NCBI RefSeq assembly: GCF_003290125.1
Contig: NZ_QMKH01000003.1
Span: 186,001-250,000 of the forward strand
DNA: 64,000 nucleotides
Direction of reading: 5' to 3'
Source of the DNA: Microvirga flavescens
GTDB lineage: Bacteria; Pseudomonadota; Alphaproteobacteria; Rhizobiales; Beijerinckiaceae
How positions within the stretch are numbered: the first letter of the stretch is position 1; each line of letters starts with the position of its first letter. Below are positions 43,314 through 53,777 of this stretch, one piece after another. A model generated the notes under the pieces. It saw only the letters and a program-made list of their open reading frames with translations. It had not been told where the DNA came from and made no database searches. The position numbers and the translations under genes are program-made.

Positions 43314-44588
43314 ATGGTAGCCTCGATCATGGACTTGGAGAAGGGCTCACCCTTGGTAAAGACCTCACCCCGCAGGCCGGAAGGCACGAAAGTCCTCATC
43401 TACAGCCACGATACCTTTGGGTTGGGCCATTTGCGTCGCTCCCGCGCCATCGCGAATGCGATTGTGGAGAAGTGGCCGGACGCGTCCGTCGTTATCATTT
43501 CCGGGTCGCCGGTCATCGGCAACTTCGAGTTCGGCAGCGGCGTCGATTACATTCGGATCCCTGGAGTAACCAAGTTACCCAATGGTGACTATCGCAGCCT
43601 GAACCTGAATACTCCTCTGGATGAGGCCGTTACTCTTCGGCAGGCACTCATCCTGCAGGCAGCCAAGTCCTTTCAGCCCGACGTCTTCATCGTCGACAAG
43701 GAGCCCACCGGCTTTCGTGGCGAGGTGATGCCCGCCCTCGAGTATCTGAAGAACACCGATTGCCGCCTCGTGCTCGGCATCCGTGATGTCATGGACGAGC
43801 CGGCGCTTCTGGTGCCGGAATGGGAGCGCAAGGACGCCAAGGAGGCGCTCATCGCCTATTACGACGAGATCTGGGTCTATGGCCTCAAGGACGTGTACCA
43901 GCCGCTGGCGGCTCTCGATCTGCCGCGAGAGGCGCAGGATCGCATCATCTATACCGGCTACCTGCGCCGGGAGGTGCCGTCGACGCCTTCCCTCACACGC
44001 TACCCCAGAATCACGAAACGCCCCTTCATCCTGGTGACAGCGGGCGGCGGCGGTGATGGCGACGACATGATCGACTGGGTGATCTCGGCTTACGAGAACG
44101 ACCCCGGGCTGGAGATGCCCGCCGTCATCCTCTTCGGCCCCTTCATCAACCGGGACATCCGGCGCTCCTTCATGGAGCGCATCTCCCGGCACGACAATCT
44201 CGATGCCATCGCCTTCGACAACAAGATCGAGCGCCTGATGAAAAAAGCCGACGCCATCGTCGCGATGGGCGGCTACAACACCTTCTGCGAGATCCTCTCT
44301 TTTGATAAGCGTGCCCTGATCGTCCCGCGCACGAGGCCGCGCCTCGAGCAATACATTCGCGCGGTCGAGGCGGAGCGGCTTGGATTGGTGCGCATGTTGA
44401 GCGATTACAATGCCCCCCGGACGCCGGAGCGGATGGTGCAGGCCCTGCGGGACCTCTCAAGCCAGCCACGCCCGTCCGAAGTCATCATCCCTGGCCTTCT
44501 CGATGGGTTGGACAGGATCACCGAGCGGTTGAGCGCGCCTCTCAACACCCAAAGAACATTCGTCGCCGCACAGCAGGCGGCCGAGTAG
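43314..44588 (+). CDS. MurG-like GT-B glycosyltransferase
   Basis: The 424-residue GT-B enzyme resembles MurG/GT28 proteins: an N-terminal glycine-rich loop SHDTFGLGHLRRSRAIAN, a central linker, and a C-terminal nucleotide-sugar domain with ILVTAGGGGDGDDM and KKADAIVAMGGYNTFCEIL. The sugar donor and acceptor are unknown. It is the first gene of a tightly packed four-gene operon; the next gene starts 8 bases after its stop. ATG 43329 is an alternative start, and neither site has a clear Shine-Dalgarno. Confidence 0.85.
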   Translation: MVASIMDLEKGSPLVKTSPRRPEGTKVLIYSHDTFGLGHLRRSRAIANAIVEKWPDASVVIISGSPVIGNFEFGSGVDYIRIPGVTKLPNGDYRSLNLNTPLDEAVTLRQALILQAAKSFQPDVFIVDKEPTGFRGEVMPALEYLKNTDCRLVLGIRDVMDEPALLVPEWERKDAKEALIAYYDEIWVYGLKDVYQPLAALDLPREAQDRIIYTGYLRREVPSTPSLTRYPRITKRPFILVTAGGGGDGDDMIDWVISAYENDPGLEMPAVILFGPFINRDIRRSFMERISRHDNLDAIAFDNKIERLMKKADAIVAMGGYNTFCEILSFDKRALIVPRTRPRLEQYIRAVEAERLGLVRMLSDYNAPRTPERMVQALRDLSSQPRPSEVIIPGLLDGLDRITERLSAPLNTQRTFVAAQQAAE

Positions 44589-44596
44589 CGTTCATC

Positions 44597-45865
44597 ATGT
44601 CTCCCCAAGCGTCCCGACGCATCGCCGTTGTCGTCAAAGGCTACCCACGCCTTTCGGAAACTTTCATCGCACAGGAAATTCTCGCGCTCGAAGAGCGTGG
44701 CGTCGATCTCGAAATCTGGTCGCTGCGGCACCCGACGGAGAGAGCCGTCCATCCGATGAACAGGAAGATCCGGGCCAAGGTCCGCTATCTGCCAGAATAT
44801 CTCTATGAAGATCCCATCCGCGTTTTTCGCGGCTTCCTCGCGGCCTTGCGCAGCCCGCGCTTCGGGGAACTCATGGCGACATTTTTCCGCGACCTGAAGC
44901 GAGACATGACCGCCAACCGCGTCCGCCGGTTGGGGCAGGCTTTCGTGATGGCGCGGGAAATGCCGGAGGACATCCGGCACCTGCATGTTCACTATCTTCA
45001 CACGCCCGCGTCCGTCGTCCGGTACGCCGCGCTTTTGTCGGGCCGCACCTGGACCTATTCCGCCCACGCCAAGGACATCTGGACGACGCCGGATTGGGAA
45101 AAGCGCGAGAAGCTTTCCGCCGCATTGTGGGGCGTCACCTGCACCGCTCAGGGCGCGCAGCATCTGCGCGATCTCGCACCCACCGACAACAGCGTGTCGT
45201 TGGTCTATCACGGGCTCGATCTATCACGCTTTCCTGCACCGCCCGAAGCAAGACCGCCTCGCGATGGCAGCAATCCAGCCGACCCGATCCGTATCGTCAG
45301 CGTCGGCCGTGCGGTCGCCAAGAAAGGCTTCGGCGATCTCATCCAGGCCCTCGCCGCCCTGCCGCCCGATCTCCACTGGCGGTTTGCCCATGTGGGCGGC
45401 GGCGAATTGCTGAACCACCTGAAAGTCCTCGCGCAGAAGAACGGCGTTGCCGACAAGGTCGCGTTCCTCGGCCCCAAGGCGCAGCCCGACGTGATCGCGC
45501 TGCTGCGCGAAGCGGATCTCTTCGTCCTGCCGTCGAAAAGCGCGTCATCCGGCGATCGTGATGGCTTACCGAATGTGCTGATGGAAGCCGCCAGCCAAAA
45601 GCTCGCCATCGCCGCAACCGACTTCGCCGGCATTCCCGAATTCGTCCGCGACGGTCAGGAGGCGACGCTCGTCCCATCGGGAGATTGGGAGGCGCTTTCA
45701 AACGCACTCAATCTCATGGCGCGCGACCCGGCGCGACGCACCATGCTCGCCGCTGCGGCATACGAGCGGCTGCGGCGAGATTTTTCAATGGAAGGCGGCA
45801 TCGACGAGCTTGAGCGGCGGTTCCTCTCTCTCGCCGATGCGCCAAAGGATCTGGTTGCGGCGTGA
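44597..45865 (+). CDS. GT4 family glycosyltransferase
   Basis: The 422-residue enzyme begins VVVKGYPRLSETFIAQEI, typical of colanic-acid and exopolysaccharide GT4 transferases. The C-terminal domain has IVSVGRAVAKKGFGDLI and the EX7E-like region RDGLPNVLMEAASQKLAI. It transfers an activated sugar to a growing glycan in the cytoplasm; the linkage is unknown. Its stop overlaps the GTG of the next gene by 4 bases. Confidence 0.9.
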   Translation: MSPQASRRIAVVVKGYPRLSETFIAQEILALEERGVDLEIWSLRHPTERAVHPMNRKIRAKVRYLPEYLYEDPIRVFRGFLAALRSPRFGELMATFFRDLKRDMTANRVRRLGQAFVMAREMPEDIRHLHVHYLHTPASVVRYAALLSGRTWTYSAHAKDIWTTPDWEKREKLSAALWGVTCTAQGAQHLRDLAPTDNSVSLVYHGLDLSRFPAPPEARPPRDGSNPADPIRIVSVGRAVAKKGFGDLIQALAALPPDLHWRFAHVGGGELLNHLKVLAQKNGVADKVAFLGPKAQPDVIALLREADLFVLPSKSASSGDRDGLPNVLMEAASQKLAIAATDFAGIPEFVRDGQEATLVPSGDWEALSNALNLMARDPARRTMLAAAAYERLRRDFSMEGGIDELERRFLSLADAPKDLVAA

Positions 45866-47004
45866 GTGCTTTGCGGGTTGCTTTCTATGCTCCCTTGAAG
45901 AGCCCCGATCATCCCTCTCCCTCGGGAGACCGGACGATGGCCCGCCTTTTCATGAAAGCGCTCGACCGGGCAGGTTTCTCTCCGTTTCTTGCAAGCGAGC
46001 TACGGACACTCGACAAGGACGGCGACCCACCCAAGCAAGCGGCGATCCGTGATGCGTCGGAGCAAGAGGCAGATAGCCTGATCGCGCAATACAAGGCTCT
46101 GCCCGCGCGTGAGAGGCCGCGCCTCTGGTTTACCTATCACGTCTACTACAAGGCTCCCGACTGGATCGGCCCGCGTGTCGCGGACGCGCTCGACATTCCT
46201 TATGTCGTCGCGGAAGGATCGCGCGCCGCAAAGCGCGCGCAGGGGCCGTGGGCTCTCGCGCATCACGGAGCGGAATCGGCACTCGACAGGGCCGATGCGA
46301 TCTTCGTCATGACGGATGCAGACCGCGTCGCGCTCGAGCGCGCGAGACCCGAAGGGCAAAAGCTCATCAGCCTTCCGCCCTTCCTCGATGCGCAGGAGTG
46401 GGACGCGCCATCTCACCCCGCTCGGCACGAGCGTGCGGAAGCAAGGCTCCTGACTGTCGCCATGATGCGGGAAGGTGACAAGCTCGCCTCCTACCGCATT
46501 CTCGCGGATGCTTTGACGCGTGTTTCGCCACCGTGGCGGCTCGACATTGTCGGAGATGGCGAGGCGCGCGATACCGTGAAGAACCTCTTCTCGGACTTTG
46601 GGGATCGTGTGCATTTCCATGGCGCTGTTGAGGATCGAGGTTTTCTCAGGTCGCTCTATGAAAGCGCCGACCTCTTTCTCTGGCCTGCGGTGAACGAGGC
46701 TTACGGCATGGTTCTACTGGAGGCGCAGCTTTTCGGATGCCCTGTCGTGGCAGGAGCCTATGGCGGCGTCGCGAACGTCGTGGAGGATGGAACGACCGGT
46801 CTTTTGACTCCTCCCGGAGACGTGGACGCCTTTGCACAGGCGGTCTCCGCACTTCTCCACGACAACGGGAGACGGATGAGCCTCGGCAAAGCCGCGCGAC
46901 GGTTCGTTCTCGAAAGCCGCAGCTTGCAGCAGGCAGCGGCGCGACTTGAAGCGGGGCTCATGCCTCTTCTGTCGATGGAGGGAGCGCGAACTTGCGTGTC
47001 CTGA
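45862..47004 (+). CDS. GT4 family glycosyltransferase
   Basis: The 380-residue enzyme starts with LRVAFYAPLKSPDHPSPSGD and has the C-terminal GT4 donor site with ADLFLWPAVNEAYGMVLLEA containing the EX7E motif, followed by GCPVVAGAYGGVANVV. The GTG start overlaps the previous stop, and its own end overlaps the next gene by 13 bases. This tight packing supports a single glycan pathway. Confidence 0.9.
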   Translation: MSALRVAFYAPLKSPDHPSPSGDRTMARLFMKALDRAGFSPFLASELRTLDKDGDPPKQAAIRDASEQEADSLIAQYKALPARERPRLWFTYHVYYKAPDWIGPRVADALDIPYVVAEGSRAAKRAQGPWALAHHGAESALDRADAIFVMTDADRVALERARPEGQKLISLPPFLDAQEWDAPSHPARHERAEARLLTVAMMREGDKLASYRILADALTRVSPPWRLDIVGDGEARDTVKNLFSDFGDRVHFHGAVEDRGFLRSLYESADLFLWPAVNEAYGMVLLEAQLFGCPVVAGAYGGVANVVEDGTTGLLTPPGDVDAFAQAVSALLHDNGRRMSLGKAARRFVLESRSLQQAAARLEAGLMPLLSMEGARTCVS

Positions 47005-48926
47005 TCGCCGTCACGCATCTTCTCGGAGCCGGGCACCTGACGCGCGCGGCGGCTCTGGCGCGCGCCTTCGCGGCGCATGGGCATGACACAACCCTTGTCT
47101 CGGGCGGCATGCCTTCGACCTTGATCCCGCGCGAGGGCGTGACCTTCGTGCAATTGCCGCCCGTACGCACAAAGGGCGCGGACTTCAGGACCCTGCTCGA
47201 CGAGGAAGGCCGCCCTGTCGGAGAAGAGCGCATAGCCGCGCGTAAGGCTCTCCTTCTCGAAACGCTGCACTCAGCAAAACCGGATTGCGTCATCACCGAA
47301 CTCTTCCCATTCGGGCGGCGCGTTCTGGCGGGCGAATTTCTGACCATTCTGGAAGAAGCAAGGGCGATGAAGCCTCGCCCGCTGATCGCCTCTTCGATAC
47401 GCGACATTCTCGTCGCACCGGCGAAGCCGGATAAACTTGCCGAATTTCAGGAGCGACTGGCGCGCTTCTACGATGCCGTTCTCGTGCACGGGGATGAAAG
47501 CCTGATCTCCCTCGATGCCTCCTGGCCCGTGGATGACACGTTACATCCGCTTCTGCGCTACACCGGCTATGTGGATGACGGTGGCGAGGTTGCAGCGGGC
47601 GCACAACGGCATGGAATTATCGTCTCCGGCGGATCGAGCGCCGCAAGCCTGCCGCTTTATCGCGCCGCTGTCGAAGCAGCCAAGAGCATTGCGGATCGAC
47701 CGTGGCGCATTCTGATCGGCCACGGGCTCGACGAGACCACATTCAATGACATCCGCGCATCGGCGCCGCCGCATGTCAGCGTGGAACGCGCGCGGCCCGA
47801 CTTTCGCGCGCTTCTTGCCGGGGCCGAAATCTCCGTTAGCCAGGCCGGCTACAACACCGTTGTCGATATCTTGCGCACCGGCCCCTCCCCTGTCTTCGTG
47901 CCCTTCGAGGCCGGACACGAGACGGAACAGAGACTACGCGCTGAGCAATTGAAGGAGCGCGGCCAGGCCGAGATTGTCAGTGAGGACGATCTGACGCCTC
48001 AGACTCTCGCAACCGCCATCCGCTCTGTTTTGCAAAAAGCTAAGGTCGCTCCTCTCACTGTCGCGCTCGACGGTGCAAGAGAGAGCGTCGCCCAGATCGA
48101 AAAACTAATTCCCCGCGCCTCCGCAACGCATCTGCGCTGGAACTGGTCTCCGGTGGAAAACGCCTTGCGACACACGCGAGCCAGCAACATCGAACCATTA
48201 TTCTGGTGGCGTGATGACGATGCGGTGGCGCATACGTCCCAGCTCGACCGGCTTCTGTCTTTATCAACCCGCTATGCAACCGGCATCGCCCTCGCCTCGA
48301 TCCCCGGAAAGATCGAACCTTCGTTCGTCGAGCGCGTGAAAGGTGAGCAGGGAGTGGACATCCTCGTCCACGGCCTGACCCATCGCAGCCATGCCCCGGC
48401 GGGCGAGAAGAAGGCGGAGTTCGGGGAGCATCGCCCCCTCGAATTCATGAAGCGTGACGTGTTGGAAGGATTGCGCCTGACACGTCAGGCTTTCGGCGCG
48501 AAGGCTCTTCCGGTGTTCGTTCCACCGTGGAACCGGATCTCGCCCAGTCTCGTCCAAAGCCTCGGCCAGCTCGGCTTTCGCGGCCTTTCCACGTTCCGTG
48601 ACCGCACTCGCCCGGAACCCGCACCCGGCCTTCTTCAGATCAACACCCACATCGACCCGATCGACTGGCACGGCACCCGTAGCCTGATCGAACCGGACGC
48701 TCTCATCGCCACCCTGGCCGCGGCCATCATGCGCCGCAGCCAGGGCGCTGCAGATGCGGAAGAGCCGATAGGACTTTTGACCCATCACCTTGTGCATGAC
48801 GAGGCGGTCTGGACCTTCTGCGAGCGCCTTCTGGACCATCTGTCGCGCAACAATGTTGGCTTTGTGTTTGCGAGCACAGCATTTTGGGATGAAAATGGCT
48901 CAACGTTGAGGAATGGTACGCTATGA
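46992..48926 (+). CDS. Fusion of a MurG-like glycosyltransferase and a polysaccharide-deacetylase-like domain
   Basis: The 644-residue protein has two modules. Residues 1 to about 385 form a GT-B transferase (VTHLLGAGHLTRAAALARAF; GIIVSGGSSAASL; AEISVSQAGYNTVVDI). Residues about 405-640 resemble CE4-type deacetylases: WWRDDDAVAHT with the acidic metal residues, ILVHGLTHRSHAP with His-x3-His, and PVFVPPWNRISP. It could add a sugar and remove an acetyl group from the same product. The TTG start at 46992 lies 8 to 9 bases after GGAGG. It is the last gene of the glycosyltransferase operon. Confidence 0.85.
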   Translation: MRVLIAVTHLLGAGHLTRAAALARAFAAHGHDTTLVSGGMPSTLIPREGVTFVQLPPVRTKGADFRTLLDEEGRPVGEERIAARKALLLETLHSAKPDCVITELFPFGRRVLAGEFLTILEEARAMKPRPLIASSIRDILVAPAKPDKLAEFQERLARFYDAVLVHGDESLISLDASWPVDDTLHPLLRYTGYVDDGGEVAAGAQRHGIIVSGGSSAASLPLYRAAVEAAKSIADRPWRILIGHGLDETTFNDIRASAPPHVSVERARPDFRALLAGAEISVSQAGYNTVVDILRTGPSPVFVPFEAGHETEQRLRAEQLKERGQAEIVSEDDLTPQTLATAIRSVLQKAKVAPLTVALDGARESVAQIEKLIPRASATHLRWNWSPVENALRHTRASNIEPLFWWRDDDAVAHTSQLDRLLSLSTRYATGIALASIPGKIEPSFVERVKGEQGVDILVHGLTHRSHAPAGEKKAEFGEHRPLEFMKRDVLEGLRLTRQAFGAKALPVFVPPWNRISPSLVQSLGQLGFRGLSTFRDRTRPEPAPGLLQINTHIDPIDWHGTRSLIEPDALIATLAAAIMRRSQGAADAEEPIGLLTHHLVHDEAVWTFCERLLDHLSRNNVGFVFASTAFWDENGSTLRNGTL

Positions 48927-48958
48927 TTGGTGATGGCACCGGTCTGTCGGGGGAGTCC

Positions 48959-50824
48959 ATGGACGCACCGCTTCTCTCCATTCGCCAGTTGAAGGTCGAC
49001 TTCAACCTCGATTCCGGCACGTTCCGCGCGGTGGACGGGCTGGCCTTCGACATCCCGAAGGGCAAGACAGTTGCCCTCGTCGGCGAATCCGGCTCCGGCA
49101 AGTCCGTGACGGCTCAGGCCATCCTCCAGATCCTGCCGAAAGCCGCCCGCATTGTCGGCGGCGAAATCCTGTTCGACGATCCGACCGACGGGTTGCCTCC
49201 CCTCGACATTACAGCCTTCGGCGCCGAGAGCGCCGCCATGCACCGCCTGCGCGGCGGGCGGATCGCGATGATCTTTCAGGAGCCCATGACCTCCCTATCG
49301 CCGCTGCACACCATCGGCGACCAGGTGACGGAGGCTCTCATCGTCCATGCCAAGGTTTCGCAGGCTGAGGCCGACAAGCGGGCGATGGAAGTTTTCGCGC
49401 GCGTCGGCTTTCCCGATCCGCGCCGGGCGCTGCGCACCTATCCGTTCGAGCTCTCTGGCGGCCTGCGCCAGCGCGCGATGATCGCGATGGCGCTGATTAC
49501 CAAGCCCGCCCTTCTCATCGCCGATGAGCCGACGACCGCGCTCGACGTGACGACGCAGGCGCAGATTCTCGAACTCATCAAGGAACTGCAGGCCGAAACC
49601 GGCATGTCCGTTCTCCTCATCACGCACGATCTCGGTGTCGTGGCAAACGTCGCGGACGAGGTGGTGGTGATGTATCGCGGGCGGGTGATGGAGGCAGGCT
49701 CGCGGGAGGACATCTTCCGTCGTGCCCAGCATCCTTATCTCCAGGCATTGATGCGCGCTGTTCCGCGCTTCGACATGAAGGAGAACGAGAGGCTGACACC
49801 GATCCGCGAGATCAAGAGCGCAACTCTTGCGACGGCAACGCCTAAGCGCACTCCGCAAGCCGGGCCGATTTTGCAGGCGGAAGGCCTGACTAAATCCTTC
49901 ACCATGCGCTCAGGCTGGTTTTCGGGTCGTACACGCACAATCCACGCAGTCAAAGGGGTGAACCTCGCCTTGCCTGTCGGCAAGACCTTAGGGCTTGTCG
50001 GCGAATCCGGCTGCGGAAAGACAACCGTTTCCAAAATCATCATGCGCGCGTTTCAGCCCGATAGCGGGCGCGTTCTTTATGATGACGGCACCGGCCCGCG
50101 CGATGTGCACCAGCTCGAAGGCGGTGCGCTCACCGACTATCGCCGCTCGGTGCAATTCGTCTTTCAGGACCCGTTCTCATCCCTCAACCCGCGCATGACG
50201 GTCTATGAGACTCTGACGGAGCCGCTGACCATTCACAATGTCGGCACGCCGGACGAGCGCTATGCCCGCGCGAAGCAGCTTCTGGAAATGGTCGGCCTCG
50301 ATCAGCGCGCCTTGCGGCGCTATCCGCATTCCTTCTCCGGCGGCCAGCGGCAGAGACTTGGCATCGCGCGCGCCCTCGCGCTGGAGCCGCGCGTCCTGAT
50401 CTGCGACGAGCCCGTTTCCGCGCTCGATGTCTCTGTGCAGGCGCAGATCCTGAACCTTCTGAAAGATCTGCAATCGGCGCTCGGATTGTCCTACCTTTTC
50501 GTATCGCACAATCTCGCGGTGGTCGATTACATCGCCGACACCATCGCCGTGATGTGCCGGGGCTATATCGTGGAAGAAGCGCCGAAGGCGTTGCTCTTCC
50601 GCAATCCCGTCCATCCTTACACGCAGGCGCTGCTCGCCGCCGTGCCGAGTCCGGAGCTCGATCATCCGCTCGACTTTGAGAAACTCCGCACCGACCGTTT
50701 CTCTCATCCCAGCGAATGGCCTGAGCCTTATCGGCTCGCCGGCGCGGAGTTCGGCGAGATGAAGGAGGTCGAGCCCGGCCATCGGGTGCGCGTGAGCGCA
50801 AAATCGGATCGGGAGGCAGCATGA
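48959..50824 (+). CDS. Dipeptide/oligopeptide-type ABC transporter, fused double ATPase (YejF-like)
   Basis: The 621-residue protein contains two complete ABC ATPase domains. The first has [29 protein letters not shown] and [12 protein letters not shown]. The second has [29 protein letters not shown] and [11 protein letters not shown], plus the oligopeptide-type C-terminal [14 protein letters not shown] segment. It energises import through the two permeases downstream. The ATG at 48959 ([11 protein letters not shown]) has GGGGGAG upstream; an ATG at 48923 overlapping the previous stop is an alternative. Its stop overlaps the substrate-binding protein start as ATGA. Confidence 0.94.
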   Translation: MDAPLLSIRQLKVDFNLDSGTFRAVDGLAFDIPKGKTVALVGESGSGKSVTAQAILQILPKAARIVGGEILFDDPTDGLPPLDITAFGAESAAMHRLRGGRIAMIFQEPMTSLSPLHTIGDQVTEALIVHAKVSQAEADKRAMEVFARVGFPDPRRALRTYPFELSGGLRQRAMIAMALITKPALLIADEPTTALDVTTQAQILELIKELQAETGMSVLLITHDLGVVANVADEVVVMYRGRVMEAGSREDIFRRAQHPYLQALMRAVPRFDMKENERLTPIREIKSATLATATPKRTPQAGPILQAEGLTKSFTMRSGWFSGRTRTIHAVKGVNLALPVGKTLGLVGESGCGKTTVSKIIMRAFQPDSGRVLYDDGTGPRDVHQLEGGALTDYRRSVQFVFQDPFSSLNPRMTVYETLTEPLTIHNVGTPDERYARAKQLLEMVGLDQRALRRYPHSFSGGQRQRLGIARALALEPRVLICDEPVSALDVSVQAQILNLLKDLQSALGLSYLFVSHNLAVVDYIADTIAVMCRGYIVEEAPKALLFRNPVHPYTQALLAAVPSPELDHPLDFEKLRTDRFSHPSEWPEPYRLAGAEFGEMKEVEPGHRVRVSAKSDREAA

Positions 50825-52761
50825 TGAGTGCACATCGTCTCGGACAGTCCTGTCGCGGCGGCCTTGCCGCAATGCTGATGCTCGCGGCGCTTCCCGCCCT
50901 CGCACAGTCGTCCCTCGAGCCACCCTTCTTCGCGGAAAAAATCGCGAAGAAGGAATTGCCGCCCCTGGACCAGCGCGTGCCGCGCACGCCGCTGGTTGTC
51001 GATCCCACGACCCACGGCGACACCATCGGCCGTTACGGCGGTGAGATCGTGACGTTGATCGCGCGTGCCCGCGATATCCGTTACCTCTCGACCTACGCCT
51101 ACACGCGCCTTGTCGGCTATGACCGCAAACTTGAACTGAAGCCCGATCTTCTGGAGAAGATCGACGTCACCGATGAGCGCGTTTTCACCTTCACACTTCG
51201 CGAAGGCCATCGCTGGTCGGACGGCTCGCCCTTCACGGCGGAGGACTTCCGCTATTACTGGGAGGACGTGGCGCAGAACAAAGAGCTGTCGCCCGCCGGC
51301 GTGCCGGAGTTCATGCTGGTCAACGGCAAGCCGCCGCGTTTCGAAGTCATCGACGAGCGAACCGTCCGTTACAGCTGGGAGCGTCCCAACCCCCGCTTCC
51401 TGCCGCAACTCGCGGGGCCGCAGGACCCTGGCATCTTCCGCGCATCGCGCTACCTCAAGCGGTTTCACGCAAAGTATACCGACAAGGCGAAGCTCGAAGA
51501 GCTGGCCAAGAAGCAAAAGCTCAAATCATGGGCGGCGCTTCACAACCGCCTCGATGACATGAAGGAGCAGACGAACCCCGACCTGCCGACCCTGCAGGCA
51601 TGGCGCGTTACCAATACCGCTCCCGCGACGCGTTTCATCTTCGAGCGCAATCCTTATTACCATCGCGTGGATACGAAGGGGCAGCAACTGCCCTATCTCG
51701 ACCGCCTGGTGATGGATGTGTCTGCCGGCGGCCTGTTTGCGGCCAAGGCCAATGCCGGCGAAACCGACCTTCTCTTTCGCGGCCTTTCGATGGGCGACGT
51801 GCCGGTGCTGAAGGAAGGCGAGAAGTCGCACAACTACAGAACCCTGTTGTGGCCCTATGCACGCGGCAGCGAAATCGCGCTTTATCCCAACCTCAACACG
51901 GTCGATCCCGTGTGGCGCGAGCTCAACCGGGATGTGCGTTTCCGCCGCGCGCTCTCGCTCAGCATCGACCGCAAGACATTGAACAACGCGCTCCTGTTCG
52001 GACTCGGAACGGAGGGCAACAACACCGTGGTGGAGGAAAGCCCGCTTTTCTCACCCGAACTTCGCACGCTCAACGCCCAGTACAATCCCGCCGAGGCCTC
52101 GCGTCTGCTCGACGAAATCGGGCTCACCAAGCGCAACGGTGCGGGCTATCGCCTTTTGCCCGATGGGCGTGAACTCGAAATCGTTGTCGAAACGGACGGG
52201 GAGAGCAGCCTCATCGTCGACGGGTTGACCCTTATCGGTGAATTCTGGCGTGAGATCGGCGTGCGGCTCTTCGCGAAGCCGCAGGACCGCACGGTGCTGC
52301 GCAACCGCTCCTTCGCGGGTCTCACGGTCATGGTTGCCGCGCAAGGAATCGACAACGCGATCCCCACCGCCATCATGCCGCCGACGGAGATCGCCCCCAT
52401 GCGCCAGGATAATTACTCGTGGCCCAAGTGGGGGCAGTATGTGGAGACGAAAGGCGACCGCGGCGAAGCCGTCGACCTTGCCGACGCCAAGCGCCTTCTC
52501 GATCTCTACGCAATCTGGATGAACACTGCCGATCCGGAGATCCAGGCGCAGGCGTGGCGCGAAATGTTGCGCAACAACGCCGAGAACCAATGGAGCATCG
52601 GCACGATATCGGGCGCGCTCCAACCCATTGTGGCACGCAACGGCCTGAAGAATATCCCTGAGAAGGCGCTCTACAGCTGGGAGCCGACAGCGCTCATCGG
52701 CATTTACCGGACCGATGAGATTTACTGGAACAAGGCCGAGAACAAAGAGGCGCGCCGATGA
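50821..52761 (+). CDS. ABC transporter substrate-binding protein, family 5 (peptide type)
   Basis: The 646-residue periplasmic receptor begins with a Sec signal peptide (LAAMLMLAALPALAQS). SBP_bac_5 features are GRYGGEIVTLIARARD, EKIDVTDERVFTFTLREGHRWSDG, FTAEDFRYYWEDV and FRRALSLSIDRKTLN. It is probably an oligopeptide or related solute receptor; the ligand is unknown. Four-base overlaps with the ATPase before and the permease after show an operon. Confidence 0.93.
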   Translation: MMSAHRLGQSCRGGLAAMLMLAALPALAQSSLEPPFFAEKIAKKELPPLDQRVPRTPLVVDPTTHGDTIGRYGGEIVTLIARARDIRYLSTYAYTRLVGYDRKLELKPDLLEKIDVTDERVFTFTLREGHRWSDGSPFTAEDFRYYWEDVAQNKELSPAGVPEFMLVNGKPPRFEVIDERTVRYSWERPNPRFLPQLAGPQDPGIFRASRYLKRFHAKYTDKAKLEELAKKQKLKSWAALHNRLDDMKEQTNPDLPTLQAWRVTNTAPATRFIFERNPYYHRVDTKGQQLPYLDRLVMDVSAGGLFAAKANAGETDLLFRGLSMGDVPVLKEGEKSHNYRTLLWPYARGSEIALYPNLNTVDPVWRELNRDVRFRRALSLSIDRKTLNNALLFGLGTEGNNTVVEESPLFSPELRTLNAQYNPAEASRLLDEIGLTKRNGAGYRLLPDGRELEIVVETDGESSLIVDGLTLIGEFWREIGVRLFAKPQDRTVLRNRSFAGLTVMVAAQGIDNAIPTAIMPPTEIAPMRQDNYSWPKWGQYVETKGDRGEAVDLADAKRLLDLYAIWMNTADPEIQAQAWREMLRNNAENQWSIGTISGALQPIVARNGLKNIPEKALYSWEPTALIGIYRTDEIYWNKAENKEARR

Positions 52762-53777
52762 TCCTGTTTTTCCTGCGCCGTCTCGCCACGATGATCGTGA
52801 CGCTTCTCATCATCTCGGCGCTCGTGTTCTTCATCATCAAGCTTCCGCCCGGAGACTTCCTCTCCAACCAGATCGCGGAGCTGCGGGCGCAAGGCGAGGC
52901 GGACGCCATCGCCAAGGCGGAATTTCTCATCAAGCAATACGGCCTCGACAAGCCTGCGTGGCAGCAATACCTGATGTGGCTCGGCGTCATGCCCGGGCCC
53001 AACGGTTTCTCCGGCCTCCTGCAGGGTGATTGGGGCTGGTCGTTCGAATATGACAAGCCGGTGATGGCCGTGGTGGGAGACGCGCTCTGGCTGACCCTCG
53101 TGGTCAACCTCGCGGTGGTGATCTTCATTCACCTCGTGTCGATCCCCATCGCGATCTACTCGGCGACGCGGCAATATTCGCTCGGCGACTACATCGCGAC
53201 CTTCATCGGTTATATCGGCCTTGCGACCCCGAGCTTTCTCCTCGCGCTGATCCTGCTCTACTACATGAACCGCTGGTTCGATGTTTCCATCGGCGGCTTG
53301 TACGATGCGAAGTTCGCGGGCGAACCGTGGACGTGGGAGAAGATCCGCTCGCTGCTCTCGCACCTTGTGGTGCCGACGCTAGTGATCGGCCTCGGCGGCA
53401 CCGCCGCCATGATCCGCCGCATGCGCGCGAACCTCCTCGATGAACTCGGCAAGCAGTATTATGTGACCGCGAAAGCCAAGGGGTTGGAGCCGCGCAAGGC
53501 TCTTCTGAAATATCCCTTCCGCATGTCGCTCAATCCGTTCATTGCGGATATTGGTAACCTTCTGCCGCATCTCGTCTCCGGCTCGGTGCTCGTCTCGCTC
53601 GTGTTGAGCCTGCCGACTGTCGGCCCGATCCTTCTTTCGGCACTCAAAGGTCAGGACCAGTTTCTGGCCGGTTTCATCCTCATGTTCGTCGCCGTGCTCA
53701 CGGTGATCGGCATGTTGATTTCCGATCTTCTTCTGGCGTGGCTCGATCCGCGCATTCGGGCGGGGGCTCGTCGATGA
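52758..53777 (+). CDS. ABC transporter permease (DppB/YejB-like)
   Basis: The 339-residue inner-membrane permease has about six spans, starting LFFLRRLATMIVTLLIISAL with the FIIKLPPGDFL segment. The cytoplasmic EAA-like loop is RRMRANLLDELGKQYYVTAK plus AKGLEPRKALLKYP, contacting the ATPase. It forms the channel with the second permease. Its stop overlaps the start of that gene by 4 bases. Confidence 0.94.
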   Translation: MILFFLRRLATMIVTLLIISALVFFIIKLPPGDFLSNQIAELRAQGEADAIAKAEFLIKQYGLDKPAWQQYLMWLGVMPGPNGFSGLLQGDWGWSFEYDKPVMAVVGDALWLTLVVNLAVVIFIHLVSIPIAIYSATRQYSLGDYIATFIGYIGLATPSFLLALILLYYMNRWFDVSIGGLYDAKFAGEPWTWEKIRSLLSHLVVPTLVIGLGGTAAMIRRMRANLLDELGKQYYVTAKAKGLEPRKALLKYPFRMSLNPFIADIGNLLPHLVSGSVLVSLVLSLPTVGPILLSALKGQDQFLAGFILMFVAVLTVIGMLISDLLLAWLDPRIRAGARR

